From assembly GCA_905221605.1 (NCBI GenBank), contig CAJNDS010001112.1, forward strand, positions 2,626,472 to 2,690,471: a DNA stretch of 64,000 nt. Reading direction: 5' to 3'. Both the position numbers and the translations under genes were made by a program. The DNA comes from Symbiodinium natans (lineage: Eukaryota > Sar > Dinophyceae > Suessiales > Symbiodiniaceae). Under the pieces are notes generated by a model. It worked only from the letters and a program-made list of their open reading frames with translations. It was not told where the DNA came from and did not search any database. Positions 1 to 10,375 of the stretch are shown here, one piece after another. Positions within the stretch are counted from its first letter, which is position 1, and each line of letters begins with the position of its first letter.

Positions 1-137
1 CAGGCCGGCATCGGCCAGTATATTCGCAAGGCCACCTGGTGTTTTTGGGGGGTCTAGGTTTTAGGGTCTAGGGTTTAATTAGGGTTTAGGGCCAGTTTAG
101 GGTTTAGGGTTTAGGGTTTAGGGTTTTTGGGGTTGAA

Positions 138-445
138 TGTGGTCCTGTTCTTGGAACATCCAAGGCCTCACGTTTTTGCTTTGTTTTTTTACCCGTTTCT
201 TGGGCCGAAAGAAACAAAGGCCTCATAGATGTGGGGACCCTCTGCTCTCCATCTTGAAAACAAGTTGGGAGCTACGCTACTTGCTTTAGTTATTAGGCGT
301 TTCCATCCAGATGAATGCCGGCGAAGGCCCCAAGGACTAGAAGAGGTCCACCTGATTATGTCTGCGGCCTAGGGTGCGGAGGCTGTAGCCTCGAGCTGTG
401 AATGCCCCATACCTCCAGACCCTAGACTCCCCAGACCCTATAAAC
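138..445. other. Unassigned DNA
   Basis: No exon, MITE or array seen apart from repeat traces at the edges. The region 554-1077 likewise holds only a CCCTAAA array (553-618), MITE B and weak repeats. Confidence 0.5.
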
Positions 446-553
446 CCTGAACTCGGGATGTTCACCATTTCTCTAACAGTCCTTAATAAGAACTTATAGT
501 ACCCCCGATTGTAATCCCTATTAAGGACTGCTAGTATAAGGGGGAACATCCCA
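446..553. mobile_element. MITE family A copy
   Basis: A palindrome whose arms read GGGATGTTC...ACAGTCCTTAATA and TATTAAGGACTG...GGGGGAACATCCC. Other copies: 5318-5414, 5876-5958, 30808-30903, 43607-43708, 47773-47872. No coding capacity; a non-autonomous DNA element is the simplest reading. Confidence 0.75.
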
Positions 554-719
554 ACCCTAAACCCTAAATCCTGAACCCTAAACCCTAAGCCCTAAACCCT
601 AAACCCTGAACCTTAAACCGACTAAAGAATCGCAAAAGCAGAATGTTCTGGCCTTGAGTTGGCTCTCGTCAGTTGCGGCAGTTTTGTCGCTGTGCTTCAG
701 TTCTACATACCCGGAAGTT

Positions 720-790
720 CCAAAACCCCTTAGCTAAGGAATATACCCCAATTTCTACTAAGGACCCGTATTATGAATGAGGGGTTTTGG
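720..790. mobile_element. MITE family B copy
   Basis: Palindrome from CCAAAACCCCTTA to GGGGTTTTGG with central ACTAAGGACC. Two overlapping copies form 2558-2722. Confidence 0.65.
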
Positions 791-1077
791 AAGATCTGGG
801 TAATTTGCTTACAAGGCTCTTCTTTGCGCATTGTGTTCGGCATATCTTGAGGTCCACGTGAACCCAGGGTATATGGTCCATACACCCTTTAGGGTTTAAA
901 GGGTTTAGGGCTACTGGGGATTTTCCCAAAACGGTACATCATGCTGGTGTTCGGGTTCATGTGCCAAGGCAACTCGCACATCTTTTCTTCAGAAGTTCGA
1001 ATCCGAGGGTCCTTTTAGGCATTTCCCAGGCCTCAATCCTAAACCCAAAACCCAAAACCCTAAACCCAATCCTGTAG

Positions 1078-1120
1078 CCGTGGACCCGGAGAACCGGAGC
1101 CCCGTTGCAATCGCCCTTCG
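1078..1120 (+). CDS. Exon-like fragment between CCCTAAA and a TTTATAGGG array
   Basis: A CTGTAG acceptor follows a degenerate CCCTAAA array. The readable frame gives VDPENRSPVAIALR with G/C-rich third positions. The donor would be GTTGGGGTTTAGG, the edge of the next array. No homology recognised. Confidence 0.35.
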
Positions 1121-1121
1121 G

Positions 1122-1376
1122 TTGGGGTTTAGGGTTTACAGGGTTTATAGGGGTTGTAGGGTTTATGGTGCTTATAGGGTTTACAGGGTTTACAGGGTTT
1201 GCAGGGTTTACAGGGTTTATAGGGTTTATGGTGCTTATAGGGTTTATAGGGTTTATAGGGTTTATAGGGTTTATAGGGTGTAAAGGGTTTATAGGGTTCA
1301 TAGGATTTATGGTGCTTATAGTGTTTGTGGGGTTTATAGGGTTTATAGAGTTTATAGGGTTTATCGGGTTTAGGGG
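1122..1376 (+). repeat. TTTATAGGG / TTTACAGGG 9-mer telomere-variant array
   Basis: About 25 units of GGGTTTATA or GGGTTTACA, with a few 7-mers. The long frames reading through it on both strands are low-complexity artefacts. Similar 9-mer arrays lie at 7344-7420, 7640-7730, 9275-9345 (opposite strand) and 61200-61375. Confidence 0.9.
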
Positions 1377-1389
1377 TAAAGATCGGCAG

Positions 1390-1458
1390 GACTGGGACAA
1401 GCTGGACCTCATGGCCCGCTCGGCTGGGTGCGCGCTGGTGCACTCGTTGGGCGTGGAG
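1390..1458 (+). CDS. Exon, 23 codons, unknown protein
   Basis: The acceptor is ATCGGCAG and the donor is GTGTCT. The 69 bases are exactly 23 codons in phase 0, starting DWDKLDLMARSAGCALVHSL. Codon third positions are mostly G or C. It follows the long 9-mer telomere-variant array at 1122-1376. Confidence 0.5.
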
Positions 1459-2045
1459 GTGTCTCCCCTCTGCCCTTTTGCCTCGTGAGATGCAGGGCAG
1501 CCCTTGGCTACATAGTCACTCACCATGAGACTTGTCATGTACATGGTCAGCTAGCCATGTAGAGTTACTACAGACTCACCTTTAAGCACCCAAATTCGAC
1601 TTTCAAGAAGATGGCCCCCTACATTAGATGCGCGGCTTCAAGCAGCAGCTGACGTAGAGTCTTCAGCTCGTCGCGACCTGCCACCTTTTTGGGGGCGGCT
1701 CTGAAAAGCTGGCAGTGCTGGGATGGATGATGGCTGCGGTAAGGAAGGAGAGTTTCAGGGCCTTTTGGGTGGGGTGTATGGGGCAGTGTAGGTGTTTTTC
1801 CGATGATGAGCCCACGAGGGATCAGGGGAATGAGGGCTCAGAGATGGACTAGGACCCAGAGCAGGGCCCCTTTTGTCCTGTTTTTTGGGGGGTTCAGGTT
1901 CCCTTACAAGTCCCTTCTAAAGCTGAAAGGGCACCCTGTTTCTTCCTGGGTTACTCCCCCAAAGATTTCATGTGCCCACAGAGTAGAAACTTGGGGCTTC
2001 AAAGGGGTTCTCATACAGTAGCTCTAGAGCCGAAGTATGGACTGC

Positions 2046-2420
2046 GTTTAGGGTTTAGGGTTTAGGGTTTAGGGTTTAGGGTTTAGGGTTTAGGGTTTAG
2101 GGTCATGGGTACAATGGACCCTCAGGACTCATCAGGTGGTGTTGAGCAGGAATCCCAAAGCAACAAAAACGGGTGTAGAATGCTCTCTGTGTTCGGCTTG
2201 GGGGGGGGGTTTAGGGGTTAGGGTTTAGGGTTTAGGGTTTAGGGTTTAGGGTTTGGAGCTTAGCTCCCAAACCCTACTAGTAGGTCATGCACCCCCTGAA
2301 TCTAGGGCATGACCCCCCAAAATAGTAGGCAGATGGAGCCCCCCAGGGAGACCCTAAACCCTAAACCCTAAACCCTAAACCCTAAACCCTAAACCCTAAA
2401 CCCTAAACCCTAAACCCCCC
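2046..2420. repeat. Three TTTAGGG/CCCTAAA arrays flanking short unique DNA
   Basis: TTTAGGG at 2046-2103 and 2208-2258, then CCCTAAA at 2352-2420. The piece at 2260-2350 contains a small palindrome around GGAGCTTAGCTCC. No gene seen before the exon at 2434. Confidence 0.9.
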
Positions 2421-2433
2421 CCACGTGCACCCA

Positions 2434-2502
2434 GGGTCATGCGGCTCCTGCTCGATGTGATTGCTTCCGTGGCCTTTTGGTGGGCCTGGGGCCTGGCGAC
2501 GG
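2434..2502 (+). CDS. Transmembrane exon, weakly ammonium-transporter-like
   Basis: The acceptor is GCACCCAG after a CCCTAAA array. The donor is GTTTAGGG, the first unit of the next array. The frame reads VMRLLLDVIASVAFWWAWGL, a single membrane segment. The LLDV...AFW pattern recalls an early helix of Amt/Rh ammonium transporters, but one helix is not enough to assign function. Confidence 0.4.
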
Positions 2503-3170
2503 GGTTTAGGGGTTAGGGTTTAGGGTTTAGGGCTAGGGGAGGGAACCGATCTTCCAAGACCCCCTTAATTAAGGAATATACCCTCATTCATAATAAGGAT
2601 CCTTAGTATAAAGTTAGGGTATATTCTTTTAAGTAAGGAACATACCCGAAAATTCAGGAACATACCCTGATTCATGATACAAAGGATCCTTTGTATGGTA
2701 TATTCCTTAATTAAGGGGTTTTGGCAGCTCTGGGCAGGGAACAGCCCTAAAAACTGGGCAGCTCGCGGCGGAGTCGCTCTTAGGGTCGTTACATGGTCCT
2801 CTCATATCAGGGGGCCCCATATATACCCTAAACCCGAAACCCTAAACCCTAAACCCTAAACCCACATACCCTGTGCAAGCCAAGGGCCCATATTTCAGAA
2901 CCCTTTAAAGGAGGCAAGGGACCGTATTCAGGGCCCGTATGACTGCCCCTAGGTTCGTGCGCGTCCCTTTGTCTTCGCTTTGTGCATAGATGAAGACGCT
3001 GCCAGATCTTAGAAGATCCCCTGCTGAGCAGCTGCCCTAAACTCTGAACCCTAGACCCTTGCAGGGGTGGGGGTTGCTTGGCTGGTTGCACTAGCGAGAA
3101 GCCTGCTGCTGCGGAGAATGCTTGCAGAAACCAGTAGTCAAGAAATTTGGGGTTCAGGATTGACGCTTTA

Positions 3171-3281
3171 GGAGGCAAGATGATCCCTGACTACCAGGTC
3201 ATGCTCTTTACGGAATACACCTACCAGCAATTCTACATCTTCCTGGGCGTGTTGGCCTTCGCCCCTGCCCCAGCCGAGCTT
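3171..3281 (+). CDS. Exon with membrane-like segment
   Basis: The acceptor is GCTTTAG and the donor is GTGAGAC. The frame reads KMIPDYQVMLFTEYTYQQFY, then a hydrophobic IFLGVLAFAPAPAEL. Third positions are strongly G/C. I do not recognise the protein. Confidence 0.5.
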
Positions 3282-3587
3282 GTGAGACTATCGTTTAGCC
3301 AACCTTTTTGCTTAAATTGTTCGGGTATGTGTTTGCGGCATACATCTTGGGCACATCTTCTCTCACTTCTGATCTTGTTCATTAGAGTCCACGCTTTCGG
3401 CTTGCTCGTCTCTTGTATTGTCACAGGGAAAGCGCACAAGCCACCCGAACGCAATCAACCGCGAAACCCCAAACCCTCAACCCTAACCCCAAACCCTAAA
3501 CCCTAAACCCTTACGTTAGGGTTTAGGGTTTACGGTTTAGGTTTTAGGGTTTAGGGCATATTTGGGGGTCTTCATGGCATGAAGCAG

Positions 3588-3706
3588 CTTACCGGTTCAC
3601 GAAGAGGTCGTCGAATTTCCTGAGCTGAAGATGGAATTCCCAGAGCCTGAGGTGATGCTCTGCTGGCGCAGGGCACTTACAACTCCGGTGCAGAACATAC
3701 CTTACG
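3588..3706 (+). CDS. Exon of unknown protein
   Basis: The acceptor is ATGAAGCAG. The best frame reads VHEEVVEFPELKMEFPEPEV, then MLCWRRALTTPVQNIPYG. The donor GTTTGGGG is the first unit of a TTTAGGG array. A glutamate/proline-rich segment is visible but no domain is recognised. Confidence 0.45.
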
Positions 3707-3741
3707 GTTTGGGGTTTAGGATTTAGGGTTTAGTGTTTGGT

Positions 3742-3786
3742 GCTGTCCCTGGCAGGCTTGACGTTTCGAATGCCTGAGAGAGAGAG
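3742..3786 (+). repeat. 45-bp unit duplicated exactly at 38341-38385
   Basis: The 45 bases from GCTGTCCCTGGCAGG to GAGAGAGAG occur twice without a mismatch, both on the + strand and both followed by TTTAGGG-type repeats. One frame reads LSLAGLTFRMPERE, so it may be a duplicated exon or a small mobile fragment. Confidence 0.8.
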
Positions 3787-4000
3787 TGTTTGGGGTTGAA
3801 GGCTTTGGGATCTAGGGATTTAGGGATTTAGAGATTTAGGGATATAGGGATTTAGGGATTAGAGATTTAGGGTTTTAGGGTTTTGGGTTTGTAGGGTTTA
3901 GGGGGTCTCCCTTTGCTTGGAGGTGCTGGTGCCGTGAAAGCCCTGTTTATGCTGGGACATCAGGTTGCTGCGATGGCATGAGGGACTGGCATAGGTTTAG

Positions 4001-4613
4001 TGGTCGGCGTGGGCCACTGGCGTGGGGGGGTTCCTTTCGTTGAACTCCATGGGGAGTCGAGACTTGACTTCGGGGATCTGGTGAACTGCAAAACATGGTG
4101 AGTGTGTACGGGCTTTTGACGCATCGCCAGGTCACCAGTTCAGGTTCTGTGTCTTATCTGGAAGGAAGAACGTACTTTGGTCTTCGCCAGCCCATGCAAT
4201 GTGAACCATTTTTTCACTGAGCAGCCGCTCGTCGGAGTGGAGGCACCCCAAACCCTCATCCCCAAACCCTAAACCCCAAACCCTCAGGCAAAACAAACCC
4301 AGAAACCCCCCTAAGCCCCATTAAACCCCTAAAGCCCCAAGGAGTCTACCGGGCCTACTTTGAGCCGAAGTCAGAGCTCGAGGATCGTCTTCCCTACACG
4401 TGCGCGCATGTGCGTGGACCTCAGGAGGTTTAGGGTTTAGGGTTTAGGGTTCAGGGTTTAGGGTTTAGGGTTTAGGGTTTAGGGCTTCGGAAACCTCTAG
4501 CTTAACAAACACGCCCTTGGATGAAGAGTTCCCTACAGCGTGCCCCGCCCAAGCCATTCCCATCCTCAGGCGCGCGGATAACCGCGACCTGTTTCTGGTT
4601 GCGGGACTCCCAG
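4001..4613 (+). CDS. Four-exon gene segment of unknown function with telomere-array introns
   Basis: Exons 4001-4097, 4191-4242, 4342-4427 and 4501-4613 join in phase. The first ends in two bases completed by the next exon, the second ends on a codon, the third leaves AG completed by C at 4501. Donors are GTGAGT (4098), GCACCC (4243), GTTTAGGG (4428) and GTGCAC (4614). Acceptors are TTTAG, TTCGCCAG, CCCAAG and CCTCTAG. Readable pieces include VELHGESRLDFGDLVNCKT, TEQPLVGVE and DEEFPTACPAQAIPILRRAD. Intron 2 is CCCTAAA-like and intron 3 is TTTAGGG-like. A possible last exon at 5093-5195 (ATKKGMALVEGYQVARCLKT... TGA) does not match phase without another exon. No family recognised. Confidence 0.6.
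4428..4500 (+). repeat. 73-bp candidate intron made of TTTAGGG repeats
   Basis: The interval begins GTTTAGGG, runs as TTTAGGG units to about 4484, and ends CTTCGGAAACCTCTAG. The exons on both sides stay in frame across it. The donor is the GT of the repeat itself. Confidence 0.6.
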
Positions 4614-4937
4614 GTGCACCATATGGGGGTTTTCTCACAATAGCGTATGCTAAGGCGCCTAGAGCATTTTCGAGGGTTTGTGAAGGTTTGCGGCAATACC
4701 CGTATTTTCCTCGAATGGGTACATCGAATGGGTACATACTTGGGTAGCTTGTGGTATATATTGAATCAGTTGAGCAGGATCATTTTAGGCATCATTAGGT
4801 AGTTGTTTTGGTTTCTGTATTCGGTTCCCACGGATGATTCCAGCGATGATTCGTGCGAGGCTCACGGCAAGTTGGAATTGGAATCATCAATCAGACCTTG
4901 CTACGGCACACATTGCTTCAACATCTTGTAGCCTGGC

Positions 4938-5040
4938 TAGCCCAGTGGTGCCCTTTTCCCTTTTTTTGGTTCAAGGTTCCCGTATAAAGTAACCAACCCA
5001 AAACAGGATGCCCTTAGTATAATATGGTTGCTGGGCTACC
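4938..5040. mobile_element. MITE family D copy
   Basis: Arms GTAGCCCAGTGGTACCC and GGTTACTGGGCTACC around TTTTGGTTCAAGGTTCCC. Other copies or parts: 10641-10738, 12459-12541, 13481-13592, 17427-17483, 19917-20100, 31747-31810, 35066-35140, 36327-36402, 44524-44627, 50728-50790. The left end GTAGCC looks like a donor at 10644, and at 19920 after a short exon. Several copies are cut off by telomere-like arrays (12459, 17427, 35066). Confidence 0.8.
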
Positions 5041-5092
5041 CTAAACCCTAATCCCTAAACCCTACCCTAAACCCCTAAACCCTAAACCCCAG

Positions 5093-5195
5093 GGCTACTA
5101 AGAAAGGAATGGCCTTGGTGGAGGGCTACCAAGTAGCACGTTGTTTGAAGACATGCGGCCGTAGCCTCAAATCCCCTGAAGCCTTCAAGACCTGA
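5093..5195 (+). CDS. Probable terminal exon
   Basis: The acceptor is ACCCCAG at the end of a CCCTAAA array. The frame reads ATKKGMALVEGYQVARCLKT and continues to TGA at 5193. It is the best candidate for the end of the 4.0-4.6 kb gene, but its phase requires a missed exon or a different donor upstream. Confidence 0.45.
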
Positions 5196-5224
5196 GCAGC
5201 GCTCTCCCCTGTGCTCACAAACTA

Positions 5225-5302
5225 GGGGTTTAGGGTTTAGGGTTTAGGGTTTAGGGTTTAGGGTTTAGGGTTTAGGGTTTAGGGTGCTTCAGGGTTTAGG
5301 GC
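5225..5302 (+). repeat. TTTAGGG array
   Basis: About nine perfect units. It follows the probable gene end at 5195 and precedes a family-A MITE. Confidence 0.95.
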
Positions 5303-5566
5303 TTAACTTTTCCCTTGGGATGTGTCCCCCTTATACTAGCAGTCCTTACTCGGGATTATCGTACCCCTAATTATCATCCCGATTAAGGATTGCCAGCATG
5401 AGGTGGAACGTCCCAACTTTCCCCACAAATCCCTCAACCCTGAAGTCCTCCTTCTTCAGGTCAACTCCAAACAGACGACTCAGTCAACTTGAGCACCCTA
5501 AACCCTAAACCCTGATGGTGTGTGCAGTGCGGGTGGCGAAACCCTAAACCCCTGCGCTCTACCTAC

Positions 5567-7293
5567 ATGGAAACTCTATCAGACGACAAAAAGCCCAAAG
5601 CCCAAATCCGCCTTGTCAACCTCAACCCTCCCCCTCCCTCACGCCTCCGAAATCCTAAAACCCTAAACCCTGAACCCTCAACCCTAAACTCTGAACCCTA
5701 ATCCCCAAAACCCCAAACCCTAAACCCTAGACCCTTAAGCCCTAAACCCTCAACCCTCAGCCCTCAACCCTCAACCCTCAGCCAAGGCCACAGTCCACAT
5801 CTCACCCAAAGCCCCCCAGGATGTCGAGGTGATCGGCCACCCACAAGAGGGTTTAGGGTTTAGGGTTGGTCTGTTCCCCCTTCTACTAGCCGCCGTTATT
5901 GGGGATTAAAATAGGTGGTACTATAATCCCTATTAATTCGTGGTCCCTGAATATGTCCCCCTACCCTTTCTGATGTATGGGCCCTTGGGATGAGAAGCGG
6001 TCCCCATGCCCGGGTCCCAAAAACATCTCATGCAATTGCCTGTTTGAACTCCTTTTGGCTCCATGGCTTCTGCAGTTCTACAGGGGCTTTTGATAAGGAA
6101 CTTGCATACATGTAGGTTACCACAAGAAAAGGGGAAAAAAGGTGGTTTCCTCGTTAAGGGAACTTAAATCTCAACGTTCCCTAGCAAGAGCCCCAGTCAA
6201 CAGGTGTAAGGACTGGGGGCCATGAAGGGAGATCCTGAAGGTGAAGGGATTAAAAAGGGTTTAGGGTTTAGGGTTTATGAGGGGGGCGGGGGGGGGGGGG
6301 GGGCTACTTAGATATGTAGGGACTATGGAACGTATATATAGGATAGGGGAATCAGACGAGGAGTCCCTTCTAGGGGTCCCTACTTATACCCCGCGATCTG
6401 TGGACCTTTGATAACATTGCGACGGTTTAGGGTTTAGGGTTTAGGGTTTAGGGTTTAGGGTTTAGGGTTTAGGGTTTAGGGTTTAGGGTTTAGGGTTTTC
6501 AGTGTCGAGAGTTTCATGGCAAATGTACCCATCCACACTGAACCCTATAAACTCATTGTTCTGTCTGCACGGTAACCTCACATAGCTCAAGGCCCAAGCC
6601 CAACATCCGTCTATTTCCCTTCCTCTGGTTTCGCCGACACTGTGGAACGTGTTGCATCGCTGCAGGGCGGTTGCGAGGCTGCTAGGCAGGTGGCAAAAAA
6701 ACGCAAAAATGAAGAATAATAACCCCTGTATTGCCAGAATAAGGAAGAATAATTTTAGTTTTCGGTGGGTCTTAGGCAAACAGTAGCTTCGGGGGCTGTA
6801 GGCCCATTTGTTTCGGAGGCGGTCGGCCAATTCTTCAAAGATGCTATGAGGAAGCTGGGAATCTGGGTTGGCCCTAAACCCGAAAGCCTAAACCCTAAAC
6901 CCTAACCGCTGCACCCTAAACCCTAAACCCTAAACCCCAAACCCTAAACCCTAAACCCCAAACCCTACTCGCCATAAGCTCGGCGCCGGCCGCAGGTCTC
7001 ACAAGTCAGACACGAGAGCCACCGACATGACCTAGGGTGTTCGGCTTAGGGTTTAGGGTTTAGGGTTTAGGGTTTAGGGTTTAGGGTTTAGGGTTTAGGG
7101 TTTAGGGTTTGGGGTCCTCGGTCCGGGCTTAAAAAGGGTTTAGGGTTTAGGGGTAGGGTTTCCGGTTTAGGCAAAAGGGGGTTTAGGAATCAGGCCATGT
7201 CACCGAACGGGTAGCCTTCTGTTCCATTCCCGCGGCCACTCGCATGGAGAAGGCTCGCAAGAGCCCGACGCTGTCGTTTATCGGGCATCATGA
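5567..7293 (+). CDS. Small five-exon gene, unknown function, array-rich introns
   Basis: Proposed exons are 5567-5614 (ATG, METLSDDKKPKAQIRL), 5787-5850 (ATVHISPKAPQDVEVIGHPQ), 6802-6866 (PFVSEAVGQFFKDAMRKLGI), 6996-7036 (VSQVRHESHRHDL) and 7194-7293 (PCHRTGSLLFHSRGHSHGEG, then TGA). All four junctions keep phase. Introns carry CCCTAAA before acceptors (5660-5780, 6872-6966) and TTTAGGG after donors (5851, 7046-7111). Intron 2 also holds a family-A MITE. The product would be about 105 residues, soluble, with no domain I recognise. The first exon is the least certain. Confidence 0.55.
6424..6497 (+). repeat. TTTAGGG array
   Basis: About ten perfect units inside the long second intron of the 5.6-7.3 kb gene. 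Confidence 0.95.
6872..7111. repeat. CCCTAAA then TTTAGGG arrays around a 41-bp exon
   Basis: CCCTAAA (6872-6966) ends just before the acceptor of exon 6996-7036. TTTAGGG (7046-7111) starts just after its donor. This is a compact view of the polarity rule. Confidence 0.9.
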
Positions 7294-7590
7294 GGCAAGG
7301 CGTGCTTCGGATGATGCAGGCTGTGTCTTTATCATCATAGTGTATAGGGCTCATAGGGCTTATCGGGTTTACAGGGTTTACAGGGTTTGTAGGGTTTATA
7401 GGGTTTGTTGCAGGGTTAAGGGTCTTCATCCTGGTTGCTAGTGATGCTGCAGGTCTCGTACGTTGTTTTTTGTTGTTTCAGTCGTCGCAGATCCCCCTAA
7501 ACCCTAAACCCTAAACCCCAAATCCGAAACCCTAAACCCTAAGCCTTAATCCCAAACTCCTGGGCTCCAACACCTCTCTGTCGGCTCCAG

Positions 7591-7626
7591 GAGGTGTACG
7601 TGCCGCAGGCATGGGCTGTGAACTGG
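7591..7626 (+). CDS. Short exon, 12 codons
   Basis: A good polypyrimidine acceptor (CTCTCTGTCGGCTCCAG) leads into EVYVPQAWAVNW. The donor is GTTTCCGGTTTAGGG at the edge of an array. Phase does not match the next exon at 7789 without a change, so its gene is unclear. Confidence 0.4.
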
Positions 7627-7788
7627 GTTTCCGGTTTAGGGTTTAGGGTTTATAGGGTTAGAGGGCTTCTAGGGCTTCTAGGGCTTATAGGGTTTATAGG
7701 GTTTACAGGGTTTACAGGGTTTATAGGGTTGAGGGGTTAGGGTGTCAGGTACTTGGGGTTGTGGCTCGGTCTCGCTTGTCGCGTTCAG

Positions 7789-10233
7789 ATTTGAAGCCTA
7801 CTTGCTTGTGGGAGGTCGTCGAGGATTGTTTGAAGTGTCTTTTGAACCAAGTCAGAGCCACTGGTGTGACGTGCGGGACACATGGGTGGAAAGTTCAGGG
7901 CTTGGATTCACAGATTTCCTGCATGAAGCCAGCGTTACCCTCATCTTGCGTTCATGGAGGCCTGTAACCCCTTTTTACCCTAGACCCTAAACCCCAACCC
8001 TACATACACTAGACCCAACCCCGCACTACAGCCACTGCCGGGGTACCTTATAGACCTGCGTAAGGCCAGTGTGCGCCGTAGCCTTCAAAAAGGACCCCGA
8101 AGTCAACCGTCCCTTTGAACCGAAACTCTGTGGTTTGGACGAGTACGAGCAGGTGCCAGAAACACCCAGTGGCTTCGCAGGCTTTAGCACCTGCCGGGCT
8201 CTTGGAGATGTAAAGGCTTATCAGACTGATGTGATGGTGTTGACAAGGATGTGGGAACGGTCAACGAAATGTTGTGTAAGTCAGAAGATCCGTCGGGTGC
8301 AGGACAACACACGATGCGCTACAGCATTGCACATCTGCATGGGTGACCTTGTGATGGAACTGCTGCTTTTGAATGAAGCTGCTATTCCATGAACTTGATA
8401 GCCGAGTAAGTTTTGGGATACTGCAATCCCCTTATAGAACTGAAAGCGTACACTTTTTGGGACTTATGAACGCAGCAACTGAGTGAACGGGTGGTTTGCC
8501 ACAGCTTCTGCAAAGAGACAGGCAGGTTTTGGTCAGCCCCACCAGAAGGAGTGGCCAAAGCCTTCGCATGAGGGCGAGAGACACCCAGCTACATGTTGTA
8601 GCTTCTCGGCGTCCGGAAGCTGAAGGCTCCAAATAGCCCAAAGCAGGTATGATGTACAGACTTTAGACCCCAATGTAGGTATTGCTTCTATACTTGGAGC
8701 CCTAGGGCATAGCTTCTGCAGCTGAGGCTGCAAATTTGGCAGCTGCAGCCTGTTTGATGCCAAGGCGACAGCGGGATTGTCAGAGCTCTTGTTTAACCTG
8801 TGGGCCTACAGCGTTAAGGGCTTCAGGTCCTTTGGGCGCCTAGTTTCCTTAGATCCTAAACCCGATAAGCCCGAAAAATGCTTAATATACCGAACCATGA
8901 TACGAGGTGCAAGGGGGAGTCTAGGAAGGGTTTTGAAGGGACGGGGTTGTGGTACATCGTTTGGTGGCCGTACCCTTCTTCCAAAGGTTACGATCCCTCA
9001 GAAAGCCTAATAAATGCCTTATCATGAAGCGAAACCGTGCACCCTGCGCGGGTTTTCTTGTAGGTTGCTGGGAACCTGGCTGAGCTAAACCCTAACCCCT
9101 AAACCCTAAACCCTAAACCACACATCCCCCTGCCAGGTAGTAGACACGGATGCCATGAGACTTGGTGGCAGACGTGGGCCTGGGTTGCAGGGGTTGCAGG
9201 GGTTTAGGGGTATATTGCAGGTTGTGATCTCCCCTCGATCTTTTTCACGAAAGGACAGAGACCTGATTTCACCCTAAACCCTATAAACCCTATAAAACCT
9301 ATAAACCCTATGAACCCTATAAACACTATAAACACTCTAAACCCTAAACTCTAAACCCTGAACCTATGATGCGTAGGAGTCCTGTGGGATTTTTCTCTGA
9401 GGCCGTTTGAGTTTCCGGTGGCGACGTTTCTGGAGGAGACCCTGGCAGGCAGCCCGACCTTGTGAGGGCAAGGGCCTTCTTGCTGTTTAGGGGTGTAGGG
9501 TTTACAATGGTTTACAATGGTTTACAAGGTTTAGGGTTTAGGGTTTAGGGTTTAGGGTTTAGGGTTTAGGGTTTAGGGTTTAGGGACACTTAGGACGCAA
9601 GAGCCAGTGCATTGTGGTCCTGTTTGTGTTGGAGGGCGGGGTCGTCCTGTGTCCCCAAAAACTCGTGTCAGCATACCCTAAACCCTAAACCTTAAACCCT
9701 AAGCCGTTGTTTCCCGGCATCCCTGTCAGGCCCGAAGCGTAACCGCTTATCGGGCCCAAAAGTATGTGGAATTCAGCTCCCTAAACCCTAAACCCTAAAC
9801 CCTAAACCCTAAACCCTAAACCCATGATAGGGTTCTTCAGGGAAGGGGTTCAAGCGGGGTAGGTACCTAGGGAACCTTAGGGAACCTTAGGGAGGCTTAT
9901 GGAGGGAGTGATACGGAACCTTGGGTTCCATACCCCCCTTGAACCCCCCTCCTTTAAGAACCCTATACCCTAAACCCTAAACCCTAAACCCTAAACCCAA
10001 GAATTTTGCGTGAGCTGCTTAGGCTGCAGCGGGCTCGCTGCACTAGTGGCATCCAGAGGTTTAAAATCCGTTCAGGACACTGAGCGTTCTTGAGGGTCAT
10101 CGGAAATGGCGGTCAAGATACGTTTACCAAGACTCCCAGCTCTAAAAGTCATGCTGACAAGCCTGTCAACCCTGAACTTAGCTCCGGTGCTGCGCACGCA
10201 AGATTTAATCCTTGTTTTCCATACTGGTACTAG
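7789..10233 (+). CDS. Nine-exon gene of unknown function; best intron-exon chain in the window
   Basis: Exons: 7789-7949, 8070-8209, 9137-9183, 9402-9461, 9594-9648, 9730-9761, 10002-10058 and 10095-10233, with a possible upstream exon at 7591-7626. Every junction from 7949 on carries phase, including splits GG|G, TT|G, AA|A and AG|G. The last exon ends at TAG 10231. Donors include GTAAAG (8210), GTGAGG (9462) and GTATGT (9762). Acceptors include CGCGTTCAG, CCTGCCAG and TTCTCTGAG. Readable pieces: FEAYLLVGGRRGLFEVSFEP, GFSTCRALGD, FEFPVATFLEETLAGSP, ILRELLRLQRARCTSGIQ. Introns contain arrays at 9087-9120, 9275-9360, 9533-9586 and 9780-9998, plus MITEs F, I and M. I do not recognise the family; the 35-base last intron is the weakest point. 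Confidence 0.6.
9533..9586 (+). repeat. TTTAGGG array in an intron
   Basis: Seven to eight units, preceded by GTTTACAAT variants. It sits after the GTGAGG donor at 9462. Confidence 0.95.
9846..9965. mobile_element. MITE family M copy
   Basis: GGGGTTCAAG...GGAACCTTAGGGA...CTTGAACCCCCCTCC, with a second copy at 27284-27385. It lies in an intron of the 7.8-10.2 kb gene. Confidence 0.65.
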
Positions 10234-10375
10234 AGTCCTTTCCCCTCAGCCTTAGGTTGGGGGGGGCTTAGCTTGTTTCCCCCCCCCCCCCCCCGGCCGT
10301 CATCCCACCCCAAGGCTCCCCTAAGCCAAAACCCTAAACCCTAAGCCCTAAGCCCTAAGCCCTAAGCCCTAAGCC

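Noticed and set aside
957-1544. Long frames rich in INPINPIN, YKPYKP or GFIGFI over 1080-1544, 7190-7441 and 61098-61356
   Set aside because: They are translations of telomere-variant arrays in several frames and both strands; no codon bias outside the repeat.
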